From assembly GCA_036186865.1 (NCBI GenBank), contig AP025069.1:9556270-9620269 (forward strand): a stretch of DNA of 64,000 bases, given 5' to 3'. Each line of letters starts with the position of its first letter. The first letter of the stretch is position 1. The translations under genes were made by a program, and so were the position numbers. The DNA comes from Eustoma russellianum (taxonomy: Eukaryota; Streptophyta; Magnoliopsida; Gentianales; Gentianaceae). Below are positions 46,478 to 59,380 of the stretch, piece after piece. The notes below the pieces were generated by a model. That model was not told the DNA's origin. It saw only the letters and a list, made by a program, of their open reading frames with translations, and searched no databases.

Positions 46478-47043
46478 TGTTGAAGCTCTAACAGAAAACA
46501 GAAAGGAAGGTGCAGCTGCTGATGCAAAGAGCAGAAATGTCTACAGCTGCAAGCCAAGCATCGAAGACGTCTGGTATGAAATGCGTAAGGCATCAGTCAA
46601 GCGCAGGAGTGTAGCTCAGCTGCAACACTCTGCACACGCAATTAAAACTACAGGAGTTCGTTCTTAGCCATGTTGGCACGCTGCCACGTCGGATAAATAG
46701 CAGTTACTTAGTTTGATGGCTAGCTAATAGAGTAGCTTGGGTTGTTGCTAAGAGTACGTGTGTAATTCTTTTTCTAGGAGATTCCATAGCTGTAGTATAA
46801 ATACATGAAGGCTTGTAAATGGCAGTTATCAAATTTTCAGTTGTAAAAATTTCAGCAATAGAATTCCAGTTTTCATTCTTCTTCATCTTCTTGTTCTTGC
46901 CGATATCTTTTGGCGCCAACTGCGCAGGTTTAAACTTTTGGTTTCTTTTCCATAAAGATTACTTCATTATATTCTTATAATTCATTGTATATCCTTTGAT
47001 CAATTTTAATCGGGTTCATTGATATGAATTGAGCGGTTTATCA
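46478..47043 (+). repeat. 5' LTR of the Ale/Retrofit-like element
   Basis: 566 bp from TGTTGAAGC to TTTATCA, directly followed by the primer site TGGTATCAGAGC at 47044-47055. It contains a TATAAATACATGAAGGC stretch near 46797, a plausible TATA box for genomic RNA. Confidence 0.88.
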
Positions 47044-47055
47044 TGGTATCAGAGC
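47044..47055 (+). promoter_or_regulatory. Primer-binding site of the Ale/Retrofit-like element
   Basis: TGGTATCAGAGC immediately follows the LTR end and is complementary to initiator Met tRNA. Confidence 0.95.
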
Positions 47056-47159
47056 GATCCTTGATGATTCTGTGTCTGTTCTTGGTTACCTGATTTGTTG
47101 ATCGGTGTATTCCAAAGTTACGATTTCTTAATCATGTAGTTGAAAACTTAACATTGTTA

Positions 47160-48175
47160 TGGCGTCTACTTCGAGTAATCAGAGACCTAATCACCATCAA
47201 GGTCAGGAGAATCCCATGTCGAGTTCGGTTTATCTACATCCAAATGATAGTCCCACTATCATTTTAGCTCAACCTCCATTAAATCCACATAATTTCCATT
47301 CGTGGAGTAGAATTTTTTAGATAACATTACTCATCAAGAACAAGGTTGAGTTTATTGATGGTTCTATTCTTGTACCATGGCCCAATGATCCTCAGTATCA
47401 AACTTGGAGACAAGTTAATTCCATGGTTCATTCCTGGATTATGAACTGCGTGTCTCCCTCGATTGCACAGAGTGTTATGTGGTACGATTCAACATATGAA
47501 GTGTGGTCTGATCTTAAACTCAGGTATGTTAATGTAGATCCCTTTAGGTTATCAGATTTTTCAAAAAACTTTTATGCCATTAAGCACGAAACATCTTCAG
47601 TCAATGATTATTTCACTAGACTTAAAGTTGTTTGGGAGGAGATGATGGCACTTAGGCCAGTAGCTAAGTGTTTTTGTATGGGATGTACATGTGATGTAGC
47701 CACAAAAATGCATGCATTTGTTCAGAGTGATTATGTGATAAAATTTGTGAAAGGTTTGAATGATGAGTACGAGCCAGTGAAGTCCCAAGTTTTTGTTCTG
47801 CCACCACTGCCTGACATTAACACTGCATTCTCTATTGCTATTAAGTATAAGAGGAAAGTCACTTATATGAATGGACAAGGCTCCTTTGTTAACAATCCCA
47901 CAACTATGATGATGGAAGGAAATGATAATGAGAGTGTGATGGCCAATGCCATGGTGTAAAGAGGACAGGGAGGCAGTTACAGAAGAGGAAGTGGGAGATT
48001 CTTCCCTGAAGGAACCAGAAAGCCACAATGTACACATTGTGGAATGGTAGGGCATACAATGGATAGGTGCTATAAGAAGCACGGTTTTCCTATTGGTTTC
48101 AAGTTTAGAAATCAAACAAATATGATGGAAGTGTTTGACACAGATATGGAGCACCAGCATCAGGAACACAATGAA
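47160..48175 (+). pseudogene. gag: gag region of the Ale/Retrofit-like element
   Basis: ATG 47160 (MASTSSNQRPNHHQ) leads into LNPHNFHSWSR and then a TAG at about 47320, where Trp or similar is expected. The frame resumes with QTWRQVNSMVHSWIMNCVSP, YEVWSDLKLRY and NDYFTRLKVVWEEMMALRPV, a UBN2/Retrotran_gag type capsid. A TAA at 47957-47959 precedes a basic linker and a complete CCHC knuckle, CTHCGMVGHTMDRC, near 48030. Few breaks are visible, so the copy is relatively young. Confidence 0.85.
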
Positions 48176-48329
48176 AAAGCGTATCATCACCTTTGTTGAC
48201 TCATGAACAGACACAGAATCTTTGTAGTTGGTTGAATAGAATTGATGATAACCAACAGCCAACAGTGCCTAGCACTGGAGTTCAGAGAACTATCGTGTCA
48301 GCACATGTTGCTAATATGAAAGGTTTAAG

Positions 48330-51300
48330 GTTGCACTAATAATAATAACATATGGATTCTTGATTCAGGAGCGACGCATCATGTTACATATTGCTTTGAT
48401 TTATTCAATTCCTGCAAATCTATTGATAATGTCTCAGTTAACCTACCTAACAGCTCTACTGTCATTGCTACACACATTGGCACTGTTATGATCAATACTC
48501 TCTTAACTGTACATAATATATTGTATGTTCCTGATTTCACTTTCAACTTACTATGTCTCAGCAAACTCACACTTGATACCTCTCTGTCTATAAATGTTTC
48601 TGGTGTATCTTGTTTGATTCAGGATCGGTTATCCCAGAGGATGATTGGTTCAGCTGAGAAGAAAGATGGGCTTTGATATTTCAAGGAAGTGTCATGCCTA
48701 ATACACATTCTATTTCATTTTGTGTATCCAACCTTGTTGACCTTTGTAAGAAACCTCATCTGCTTTGGCATTACATGCTTGGACACTCATCCATTCCAAT
48801 AATGAAAGAATTTCAAAAGCTAGATAACAATGTGTCTCTGATTGAAAATAACCATACTTGTACAGTCTGTCCCCTAGCTAGACTAAACAGAAGCCCATTT
48901 CCTACATCCATGTCTGTAACATCCAAGTCTTTTGAACTGGTTCATGTAGACATCTGGGGACCTTATAGACACCCCACCATGTATGGTCAAAGTATTTCCT
49001 TACAGTAGTAGATGACTTTACACGCTATACTTGGATTTACTTACTCAAAAATACATCTGATGCCAGAACTGTTACTCAAAGCTTCGGTCAATTTTTGTCC
49101 ACTCATTTTGAAATAAATATCAAAGTTCTGAGAATTGATAAAGGAAAAGAGTTCAAAATGGATTCTTTCTATCTGAATAAAGGGATTATACATCAAACTT
49201 CATGTGTCAATACTCCACAACAAAATGGAGTAGTTGAGAGGAAACATCAACATCTGCTAAATGTTGCCAGGGCATTAAGATTTCAAGCAAGTTTGCCTAT
49301 TGAGTTCTGGGGGTTTTGTGTTCAATACGCTGCCCATCTAATAAATATTCTGCCAAACCCTTTACTCAGGCATACATGTCCCTATGCAAAGCTATTCAAC
49401 AATACTCCCTCGTACAAAGACCTAAAAGTTTTTGGATACCTAGCCTTTGCCTCAGATACATCACCTCAAAAAAACAAATTTGCTCCAAGATCAATTCCTT
49501 CTGTTTATCTAGGCTTGTCTCATTCTCCTAAAGGCTATGTTCTGTTCAATATCAACACTAAAACAGTCTTTGTGTCTAGAGATGTTTAGTTTTTCGAACA
49601 TGTCTTTCCATTCGCCTCTAACACAATGTCACAACCAGAGTCTTCTTTGTTTCAAGTTGCTTCTCATCCTCAACATGTTTCACCCCAGATGCCCATTTTT
49701 GGTGACAGCAATGAGCTGCCATCAGCAATATTGACACCAGATGAGTCACTGCATTCTCAATCTCCTCTCCTGTCTCACAACCATCCTATGGATCAATCTG
49801 GTGATTCTCCTGAAAACAGTCTGGCATGCCCTCAAATTGATAGATCATCTTCTGAAGCTCAAGTTGATAGAACATGCCCACAAGGAACCTTGGAAATTGT
49901 CCTGCCTTTGCAACATCCTCCATATCCATCTAGACACAGACAACCACCAAAATACTTGACTGATTACTACCGAAACCTTTTGCATTTGTTTTCTTTCTTG
50001 TCACCATCATCTTATTCTACTTCACATCCTATAGAAGCGTATATGTGATTTGATGCATTAGCTCCTAATCATAAAACATATGCTCTTAATATCAGTTTGC
50101 AACAGGAGCCTTCCTCTTATCAAGAGGCTTCTATGTCAACTCACTAGATAGAGGCTATGGAACAGGAGTTAGCAGCGTTGGAAGACAATCAGACTTGGTC
50201 CTTGGTTCCCTTGCCCCCTGGCAAGACTCCAATAGGCTGTAAATGGGTTTATAAGGTTAAGCACAAGTGAGATAGTACCATAGAGAGATACAAGGCCAGA
50301 CCTGTTGCAAAAGGCTATACACAGCAGGCTGATATTGATTACAATGAAACCTTCTCCCCTGTTGCCAAAATGACTACTGTTAGGCTTCTCTTAGCAGTGG
50401 CTCCTATTAAGCATTGGCATGTCCATCAACTAGATGTCAATAATGCATTCTTGTATGGTGATCTAGATCAAGAGATTTATATGAATGTCCCAGATGGCTT
50501 TCCTCCAGTACCTCCAAACACTATATGCAGGTTACACAAATCTCTCTATGGACTGAAACAAGCCAGTAGACAATGGAATGCCAAGCTAACAGGGTTTCTA
50601 CACGGTTAGGGCTATATATAGTCTAAGAATGACTACACAATGTTCACTAGACATGGACCTGATTCCTTCTTGGCTCTTCTTATATATGTAGATGACATCA
50701 TTGTGGCCAGTGATTCTGTGGAGGCTATTAATTCCCGTAAAGACAAGTTGCACCAGACATTCAGGATTAAGGACTTGGGGCCTCTTAAATACTTTTTAGG
50801 CCTGGAAGTGGCTAGGTCCCAGGGGATCTCAGTATGCAAAGAAAGTATGCAGTGGAGCTCATTGATGAAGCTGGTTTCGTAGGTGCTAAACCTGCCAACA
50901 CTCCGATGGAGCAACATCTCAAACTTGCTCACAATGACTCTCTTCTTACTGCTGATGTATCTATATATAGAAGGTTAATTGGCAAACTATTGTATCTCGC
51001 TATTACCAGACCAGACATCTCAACAACTTAGCCAATTTTTGGACAGTACAACTGAGATACATGTGCAGGCTACACAAAGGCTCTTGAGGTACATCAAAGG
51101 CATAGTTGGCCAAGGATTGCTGTTTCCTAGTGATGGGGATTTGAAATTGAATGCTTTTGCTGACTTAGATTGGGGAGGTTGTGTTGAGACTAGAAGATCT
51201 ATTACTGGATACTGCATGTTTATTGGAAGTGGTCTGGTTTCTTGGAAAGCAAAGAAACAAACGACAGTTTCCAAGTCATCATCTGAAGCAAAGTATAGAG

Positions 51301-51636
51301 CCCTAGCCTCAGCCACATGTGAGATCCAATGGATATTGTATTTGATGCAAGATTTGAAAGTCAGTCAGCTTGGACCCGTTGAGCTCTTTTGTGACAACAA
51401 AAGTGCAGTTTACATAGTGAAAAATCCGGTGTTTTATGAAAGGACAAAGCATATAGAGATAGACTGCCACATTGTGTAGGACAAGTACTTAGAGGGAGTA
51501 GTGAAACCTATGCCAGTGAGGACAGAGTATCAATTGACTGAATTTTTTACTAAGGCACTTGATTCAAGAAGATTACACAACCTGACCTCTGCATTAGGAC
51601 TGCTCAATATATACCAGAAGTCAGGTTTGAGGGGGG
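48330..51636 (+). pseudogene. pol: pol region of the Ale/Retrofit-like element
   Basis: Protease motif WILDSGATHHVT (near 48352) is intact. The pre-integrase zinc region (LLWHYMLGHSS, CTVCPLARL), integrase core (VVDDFTRYTWIYLL, RIDKGKEFKMDSF, NGVVERKHQHLLNVAR), RT (KWVYKVKH, VHQLDVNNAFLYGDL, YGLKQASRQW, YVDDIIVAS) and RNase H (SKSSSEAKYRALA, ELFCDNKSAVYIV, RTKHIEIDCHIV) follow. The second integrase Asp sits in RIDKGKEF, where G often follows D. Breaks include a frame change near 48995 and stops near 49588, 50145, 50268, 50607 and 51477. A G-run PPT lies at 51629-51636. Confidence 0.9.
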
Positions 51637-51671
51637 TGTTGAAGCTCTAACAGAAAATAGGAAGGAAGGTG
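51637..51671 (+). repeat. Truncated start of the 3' LTR (Ale/Retrofit-like)
   Basis: TGTTGAAGCTCTAACAGAAA and a few more bases match the 5' LTR start at 46478, after which similarity stops at the insertion of the family B element. Confidence 0.85.
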
Positions 51672-51676
51672 TGTTG

Positions 51677-53220
51677 TGTTGGAAAATGAATTTTTTTAAT
51701 GAATTTAAACGATGTTTGAAAATGAGCTAAAAAGATATGTCATAATTTGGAATTGGACCAAAATGAGAAAAACGCATTGTGAGAGATAGATCTCTCACAT
51801 AAGGGGGAGATTGATGGAATATGAATGTTTTGATGAAGCTTAAAAGATGTTCGAAAAAGGATTAAAAAGTTATTTTATACTTGGAAATAAGAAAGCAACA
51901 TCATACCCTGACATAGATCTCTAAGAGAGATCTATGTATACATCATACCCTGACATAGATCTTTAAGAGAGATCGATGTATACATCATACCCTGACATAG
52001 ATCTCTAAGAGAGATCGATGTATGCACCATACCCTGACATAGATCTCTAACAGAGATCGATGTATACATCATACCCTGACATAGATTGATCGATGTACAT
52101 CATACCCTCACACAGATCGATCGATGTACATCATACCCTCACATAGATCGATCGATGTTGTCCTGAATCAAATAGAAAACACACTGTCTAACATCATACT
52201 CTCACATAGATCGATCGATGTACATCATACCCTCACATAGATCGATCGATGTCCCTCAGAATTCAAATTTTTATGAACGTTGAAACAAAATCCAAGGGAG
52301 ATTCATGGTATTTTCTCTATCCAATCTTGCTCAAATTTCTTGTAGACTTTACTACATCATAATACATGATTCCTTGACTATTGTATCCATGTCTAAGCAA
52401 TCCTAGGTTGGCTATTGAGGATCAAATCACTCCATAGGGTGGCTAAAAACTATTTGGACATTATCTTGACATTTGATGCAGTTAAAGATATGGTGGAGGC
52501 TTCAAAAACGTGGTGAACATCATATATAAATGGAAGAAGCTTGGATGAGGCAAATACACACTCTCACCATCATCAAGTTTCATTCTTTATTGTAGTATAT
52601 TTCTCTCATATGTGTAAAAGTGCTTAAAGCTTGTTAAGCATTTCTTTGTTCTTATTGTTGTATATTGAGAGATAGTGAGTCTAACACAAGAGGAACTATA
52701 AACATTTGATCTCTTGCTTGTGTTTAGACTAGAAAGAAAGTGTGATCCCCACTACTTCCTTTAACCCACTGTGAGAAAGTTCTTGAGAGAACTTTGTTGA
52801 AGTTGTAAGGAAGTAAGAACTGGTTCTTGCTTATAGTTGTTGTTGAGGCTGCACAAAGTGTAGGTGCAACAAGCTGCTGCTGTTGTTGGTATTGCACAAA
52901 CTGATTGTGCAATAAGTTTCTGGTGTTGTAGTTGTTGCTTGCACTAGAGTTAGTGTAAGTGTTGCTGTCGTTGTTCTTGTTCCTTATCAAAGGTAATAAG
53001 AAAGTCGCTGTTGAAAATTCACTTTGAAAGCAAAGTGGTAGTGAAGTAGAATCATTTAAGATTTGAACCACTCTAAATCTTGTGTCTTCACTCATATCTC
53101 TCATCTCCTTCTTTATTGATTTTGAGTGCATTTGTTATTGAGCTAAACCGAGAAAATTTTGTAAAATTGCCTAACACTCTATTCACCCCTCCCTCTAGAG
53201 TGTTCAACACGGACCTTACA
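51677..53220 (+). repeat. 5' LTR of family B plus-strand element
   Basis: About 1.54 kb ending GGACCTTACA. Between 51890 and 52260 it carries a tandem array of units CATACCCTGACATAGATCTC, followed by AGAGATCGATGT, then shorter CACATAGATCGATCGATGT units. A second LTR-like start preceded by AAGGGGGAGA lies at about 51812, inside the LTR. Confidence 0.85.
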
Positions 53221-53222
53221 AT

Positions 53223-53234
53223 TGGTATCAGAGC
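53223..53234 (+). promoter_or_regulatory. Primer-binding site, family B plus-strand element
   Basis: TGGTATCAGAGC two bases after the LTR end, complementary to initiator Met tRNA. Confidence 0.95.
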
Positions 53235-53295
53235 CTAACCTTGATTGCTTGGCCGAATATTTGCAAGTAGCAAGGTTAAATATCATTGGAAATTA

Positions 53296-54570
53296 TGGCA
53301 ATGAGAACCTCTACATCATATAGCTGAATTCTCAAACTATCCACTATATTCACAGCACCAAACACTAAAGTTCCCCTATTTGATACACAAAACTATTACT
53401 TATGGAAATATAGGATGAGTGCATATTTGTGTGGATGTGGCTATGACATATGGAGAGCGGTTATAGAGGGAATACCTCCACCAACTAGATTAGATGAACA
53501 TGGAAGAGTAGTCATAAAGGAGTTGGATGACTACAATAATGAAGATAAGAAAATTTTCGATCTAGAAGGGAAAGCTCTAGAAATCCTCCATCTCTCTCTT
53601 TCACACGGTGAGTGAATAAAGGTTCAAGGCATCTTTTCTCCACATGAGACATGGAAGAAGCTTGAGAAGTTATCAAAAGATGGTCATCAATCAAACAAAC
53701 ATGAAGATGATCACAATGATAGAGAAGCAATATGCCTCATAGCGTTTGAAGATGACAAAGAGGTATCTCTTTAAACTTTCTCATTTGATGAATTACAAGA
53801 TGAATATATCACCTTACATGAGGAATTTGAAAAAATTGTTCTAAAGTACAAACATGCCAAAAAGGAACTTAGTTCATCCAAATTAGAAAATGAAAATTTG
53901 CATGAATCTCTTGTTTTGCTTCATCTAGAGCATGACAAAAATCCTTAGCTCTAGAAAACATAGAGATTAAGAATAAATGTGTTAGACTTGAAGAGCTCCA
54001 AAAGATGACATGTGAAAAGGTTATCCAAGAAAAACCTTTTGTCAAACAAAAGGTAGTAAAAATAAAATCAAACTTAGGTTTTAAAGATTCTACTACTTTA
54101 ACCAATATAAAAGTGCCTAAGATAAAAGAGGCATCTTTATGTGATTCACCTAAAATTAAAGTAACACTTCCAAAGGAAGTGCTTAGAAATTTCAACAAGA
54201 TTTCTAACTCTATGAAGGTAGCTAAACCTTCCAAGCCTAAAAACAGAAAATCACATCATGCACCTACTTGTATCTTTTGTAATAAAAAGGGTCATGTGGT
54301 AAGCTTTTGTCGAGCTAAGAAAAGCTCTAAGTGTTATTGGAGACCTAAAGGCATGAGAACTAGCCTAAATGGACCCAACAACAAAAGGGTACCTATGGAT
54401 AGGCATTTGTCTTATGTAGGAGCTTGGAATCCATGGAGAAGACAAAGTGAAAGAAATCAAATAGCTTATGGAATTGAAATATTCAATCCATATGCCAACA
54501 AAGAGCACCTCTCTATCAAGTTCAAGATCAAAGATGGTGCGGAAGCCCATTTTGGAAATGGGAAAGGCTA
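53296..54570 (+). pseudogene. gag: gag region of family B plus-strand element
   Basis: The N-terminus is broken by a stop near 53320. It continues TKVPLFDTQNYYLWKYRMSA and GCGYDIWRAVIEGIPPPTRL, then ALEILHLSLSHGE and a stop at 53613. A long charged coiled region follows (FDELQDEYITLHEEFEKIVL) with further stops. The second knuckle CIFCNKKGHVVSFC near 54270 is complete, followed by a basic tail. The end HFGNGKG at 54555-54570 matches the start of the protease-proximal region. Non-functional, but clearly of the same family as the minus-strand element. Confidence 0.8.
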
Positions 54571-57360
54571 GACCCTTAGAGTTGGAAGAGTTGGTAAACT
54601 TTCTAACTAGACCCTTAGAAGGGACATGAGCTAAAATTTGATATTTGTTATCTATTGGGGTAATAATAATACTTAAACTTTTTTAAAATGATAAGATATT
54701 TGAAAAAAAAAAGAAAATGTTTTGATGTCTTTGAGATTTTTGAAAAGAAAAAAATGTTTAGCTTACAAGGTTTTATTGTCAAAAACTCATATGCCAATTT
54801 TTGGAATTTTCCTATCTTATGGAATAGATGGCATAGATATATTGATTACAAGGTTCTATAAATATTTCAATGTACCAATTTATCAAAATATTTACGAACC
54901 ATGATGGTGCATGTGATACTTATCAATTGTCTAAAGCATAGATAAGTAAGTATTTAAGTTTTGTATTAAAAGTACATTCTCTAAACTCTATAAATGCTTC
55001 ATTTTCTAATAGAGCATTATGCATGCTTATGGTATTAAATGGTTCCTTTACAACTTGATTGACTTATGTGTCTTTCTTGAGCATTTGAAACTAGTTGATT
55101 CTATTTTTATTTGGACTTGTTTCTTGCTATGAATTATAATATGTGATTATGAGTCCATAAAAAAATCTTGAGAATGAAAATGCCCGTAAGATTAATGTAT
55201 CAAGAGAAATATAATTTGGAAGTTTGAAGAAAATACCAAGATATTTGTCAAATGAAATTCACCACGTCTTGGTATCTAAACTTCTAAACAGAATCAGATA
55301 GAAGATAGTAAATTAGATATGTCTAGAAATAAGTTCCTCTTGAGTTTTTTCTATCCAAACATTTTTAAGTAAGAAACTTAAGTGTTGATTGATTATAATA
55401 TGATGTAATTAATGAATTGTCTTGATATGAATTTCTAAGAGTCTTGAAATGATAGAATCCCAGCTCTAAGATATTTTATGACATTTAGATGTAGAGTTTT
55501 CACAAGTTGCATCAAAGAGGGTTTAGAGAGACTTGAACTTTAATGAATGATGAACATGTCAAATAAGAGCACATAGTTGAACAAGCCTTGCGATAATTTG
55601 AATATTTCACTTTAGAAGGAATTCTATGTAGAACTTGAGGTTTCAAATGTTTAGATGATAAAAGTTATATGAACATTCATGAGGATCAAAAGCAAAGGAG
55701 AAACCTCTAAGCTATATGAGTCTTTTAAAGTTTAGAAAATTCAAAACACATGGAATTTGGTAGATCATCTAAGCTTTAGCTTAAAGAAGGAGGAATAATA
55801 AAATCAAATGAAGAAGAAACCTTGAAATATGACTTTATTAAGATTTAGATGAAACTTATGTCTTACCTTGCAAGATTAAAGAAGCTTTCTAGGCTATATT
55901 TGGCATGGAAAATCAATTATATGTCAAATTGACCATCTTGGATAACTATATGCAAAAATGAATTTGTATACTTAATCTTTCAATATTGAAAACCTTGATG
56001 AGTCAAATCATGTTTCCTTGTATGACATGAACTAAACTCCTATAGCTTGGTATGAGAGGTCAAGATAACTTTGAGAAAAACAACTCATCACATTCTTCAT
56101 AATATTCTCGTTAATATCCATGTCGGGAATACATTTGGATTAAATATAGAATTGTTTATGGAAAATATGCACAAACTGATGCATGACAAGTTTGATGAAA
56201 GTACAAAAGAAAAACTCAACTGTTTTCTTGAGTTACATACTATGTAACTATGAAATGCGTTTGACTCAAACTATTTGCATAAACATTAGCTTACATGGAA
56301 AGTGAAAGAATTGTGGAATATGATTATAAAGGTTAAATGTGATGTCAAATGACTTTAAATCTCGTGTAGCTAAACCACTAGGTTTAAAGATTACGACTGT
56401 TAAAATCATATCCTTAAAAAGCCATTTATGGACTTGAATACCTAGAGAAATTGAAAATTTCCTGTTAAAAATAGTCTTCCAGGATTGATATTTCATTGTA
56501 TCTCAAAAAAACCAAGGAAGAAGTCATTCACTTTCTCAAATATATGTCTTTAATGCCACTACTGATTGTCTTAGTAAGCACTTTGCTAAGGAAGAAGAAT
56601 TTGAGATAAGCATTATGGATGAACTCAACTACATCCTTTGGGCTTCAAATCAAGCAACCCAAGGATGAAGGGTACATCTCTCACAGCTTCTCAAGGACTA
56701 CAAACTTGAGAACGGAAGGAGTATAAGCACACACATAAGCGCAAGTTTAAAGCTTGATAAAAGTGAAAAAGAAAAGCCGATCAAGGTAACAAAGTACAAG
56801 AATATGATTGGTGGTTTTCTTTGTTTGACTATTAGCGAGACGAATATATGTTCTATGTGCTTATGTGCTAGATTTTAAAATATGCTTAAGAAATTGCATC
56901 TAGTTGCCTTAAGAACTTATCTTTAAGATTTAAATAGTACTTTAATTTTTGGATTGCTTTAATCTCAGTGCGGGTGTTTTGACTTAAGAGAGTATAGTGA
57001 TTCAGACTATGCAAAAATCTTGTTGATGAGAAAAGCACCTCTCAAACATGTCAATCTCTTAGAGATTGCTTGGTTTCTTGGTATTTCAAGAACCAAATAG
57101 TGTGTCACTTTTCATGGCGGAATCCAAACATGTGTCGGCCGCCTCGTGTTACGTACAATTGTTTTGGACGAGACACACATGACTATAATATTAAAATTGA
57201 CAAGTACATGTTTTACCTGATAATACCTCATCTATAAATATATCACAAAATCTGGCTCTTTATAGTGAAACCAAGCATATTGAGGTTAGAAATCACTTTA
57301 TAAGGAATTATATACAAATAGAGTTAGTTTGTGTTGAATTTGTCTCACTACAATTTTAGA
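54571..57360 (+). pseudogene. pol: pol relic of family B plus-strand element
   Basis: Only scattered pieces can be read: an RT-like DETYVL near 55840, an AWYER piece near 56045, MDELNYILWASNQAT near 56610, TKYKNMIGGFLCLTI near 56790 and SMCLCARF near 56855, with RNase H-like text near 57030-57180. Protease and most of integrase are absent or unreadable. The region is densely interrupted by stops. Confidence 0.65.
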
Positions 57361-57515
57361 ATCTCGTTATAAAAAAATCAAAATGAGGAGCAAGAATACT
57401 TTACAAGAGACCAAGAAACTCTAAACACAGTGAAGGAGGGTCAAATTATCCTTCTCAAGGCCAAAGCACACAATCCTTATTGAACCAAGAAGCTAGACGG
57501 TTAGGGCTAGAGGCA

Positions 57516-58330
57516 TGGATTTTTCCAAGACTGAGGAGTTGATGGAATTTAGGAGATTATTAACCATCTACAACTTCTTGTGGATAAAACTTGCAGAATT
57601 CAAAGCATGAGATGTGTCAGGTATCTTTAAATACATCCATTCATATGCTTAAGAATCATTTACTGAATAGGAGATGAATGAGAGGACAACCACTCCCTTG
57701 AAGCAATTTAAAGTCAAGAATTTTAAGAAAAATGCTGAGTTGATGCTAGTCTTGATTGGATAGATGTTCAAAAATAGAGACCTCTTTGGAATGACAAGTA
57801 GATGAACAAAAATGTCTAGACTGTACACTAGACTATTTTATGCACAATTGCAGGTGAAATACTTGAATACTTTTCTCTGTCCAATGCTTAATGTGATTCA
57901 TGGTACACAAGCCTAGAATGGAATGTTAGGATTGTAAATGATTTGCTTGTGGCTCCTAATGAAGGGTTATATAAGATTTGATATATGAAAATGGGATGAG
58001 GCAAGATGAAAAGTTGATGATGACCAAGTTAAAAGCTTCTTAGTTTTCCATCCTACTAAGAACAAAAACAATATGACATTGATATGTCGAGTGTTGACTG
58101 CGGCAGTCATATTTTGTGTCTCTGAGAAATCCTATGGGCTTCCTAGTAACTTTGACTTCTACATATCCTATCGCCTTGATAACAAGAAATTTCTTGAACT
58201 TTGGTGGAGTTATTCATGGCAAATATGATAGAAGCAGCCACTAAGTCACATTATGCCATTCTTATCGCAACATCATCTACTCCATGTTAAAGAAATCCGA
58301 TATGGTGATGGATTTAGAAACTTGAATGAT
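57516..58330 (+). pseudogene. Env-like ORF relic of family B plus-strand element
   Basis: MDFSKTEELMEFRRLLTIYN leads into FLWIKL, and later TLICRVLTAAVIFCVSEKSY and GLPSNFDFYISYRL at 58075-58180 match the conserved middle of the env-like family. Many in-frame stops are present. The promoter spacer found in the other copies is missing, because pol-end sequence runs almost directly into this ORF. Confidence 0.6.
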
Positions 58331-59380
58331 CATGTGATTTCCTTTCATCTTTTTTATATGATCTTTTTATTTTTCCTTATTATCCTTTAAAAAAAGGAAG
58401 AAAAACATCCGGATATATGGAGTATATATTGAAGATTTTACATATAAGGCATATGATGCAATATGGGATTAATATAAGGTAATATGTATTTGAAAGTTAA
58501 TAGATATAAGGAAAAATGAGTTTGAGATATGTGTTGCTAGTATATTTGAGGTATGTATATGTGGCAAATATGAGTATATCATATGTTGAAGGGGAGCATG
58601 AATACTTTGAGTAAGAGAAAATGTAATATTTTTTTTTGCTTTGTCTTAGAGAATTTTGATGATTACAAAAAGGAAGAGAATACGCATGTTGGTACATTGG
58701 TACATTTGTATATGTGGCTTGATATATGGCTCATGTATGTAGCTTGTGTATGAGCCTTGATATACGGTGTATGGGACAAAATGGTATATGCTTAGGCTTG
58801 CTTACTTGGATAAGCGCTTATGTTTGTGTTTGAACATGCTCTAGGATATGATGGATGATTGTGTAGAAATGATGGTTTGGGTATGCTTGCTTGATGGATA
58901 TGATATGCTTGCTTGATGTGCTTATTTGGTATGACATGGTGAAGCTTGACTTGCTATATGCTTGAATGCATGAAGATTAGCCTACTTGCTTGCTTGATGT
59001 AAAAATGAAAGTTTTGGCATATATGTTGAATCACTAATGTAAATAGGAATATGCCATGATGTATATGTTGCACTTACAAATTGATGCATGGTTTAGGGAG
59101 AGTTTTGAAAAATTTTTCATCACATCTATTGGTTTTGGGAGGATAATCTATTGAGGGGGAGTTTTGAATATGTTTTCATGTTCATACACCGAGGGGGAGC
59201 TTCAAAAAAGCCTTGAAGTAATTTGGATAATTTTTTAGGTATTTAGAGGAGCTTAAATGCATTGACAACGGAGGAGAGATAAAATTTTAATTTTTGAAAT
59301 CTTTAGCTAGCTCAAATATAATTTTCAAACAAAAACATCTTTTAAAAGACTTGGCTTTGAAATCATCAAAAAGGGGGGAT
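58331..59380 (+). other. 3' untranslated region with purine tracts, family B plus-strand element
   Basis: AT-rich, simple-sequence-like DNA with repeated TTGATATG/GCTTGCTTGA words and three tracts of the type GAGGGGGAG (59153, 59190) and AAGGGGGGAT (59371-59380). The last abuts the 3' LTR and is the likely polypurine tract. Confidence 0.6.

Larger units (their letters stand above)
46478..51671 (+). mobile_element. Ale/Retrofit-like Ty1/copia element, 3' LTR interrupted
   Basis: The 5' LTR starts TGTTGAAGCTC and ends GGTTTATCA. It is followed by PBS, gag, pol and a G-run PPT. The 3' LTR begins at 51637 but stops after about 35 bases, where the family B element is inserted. Its remainder must lie beyond the right edge of the window. 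Gag type, the integrase C-terminal pattern and pol order point to the Ale/Retrofit group, with moderate certainty. Confidence 0.85.

Noticed and set aside
47597..48262. 221-codon minus-strand open frame
   Set aside because: It is antisense to the copia gag and has no recognisable domain. It is a shadow of the gag frame.
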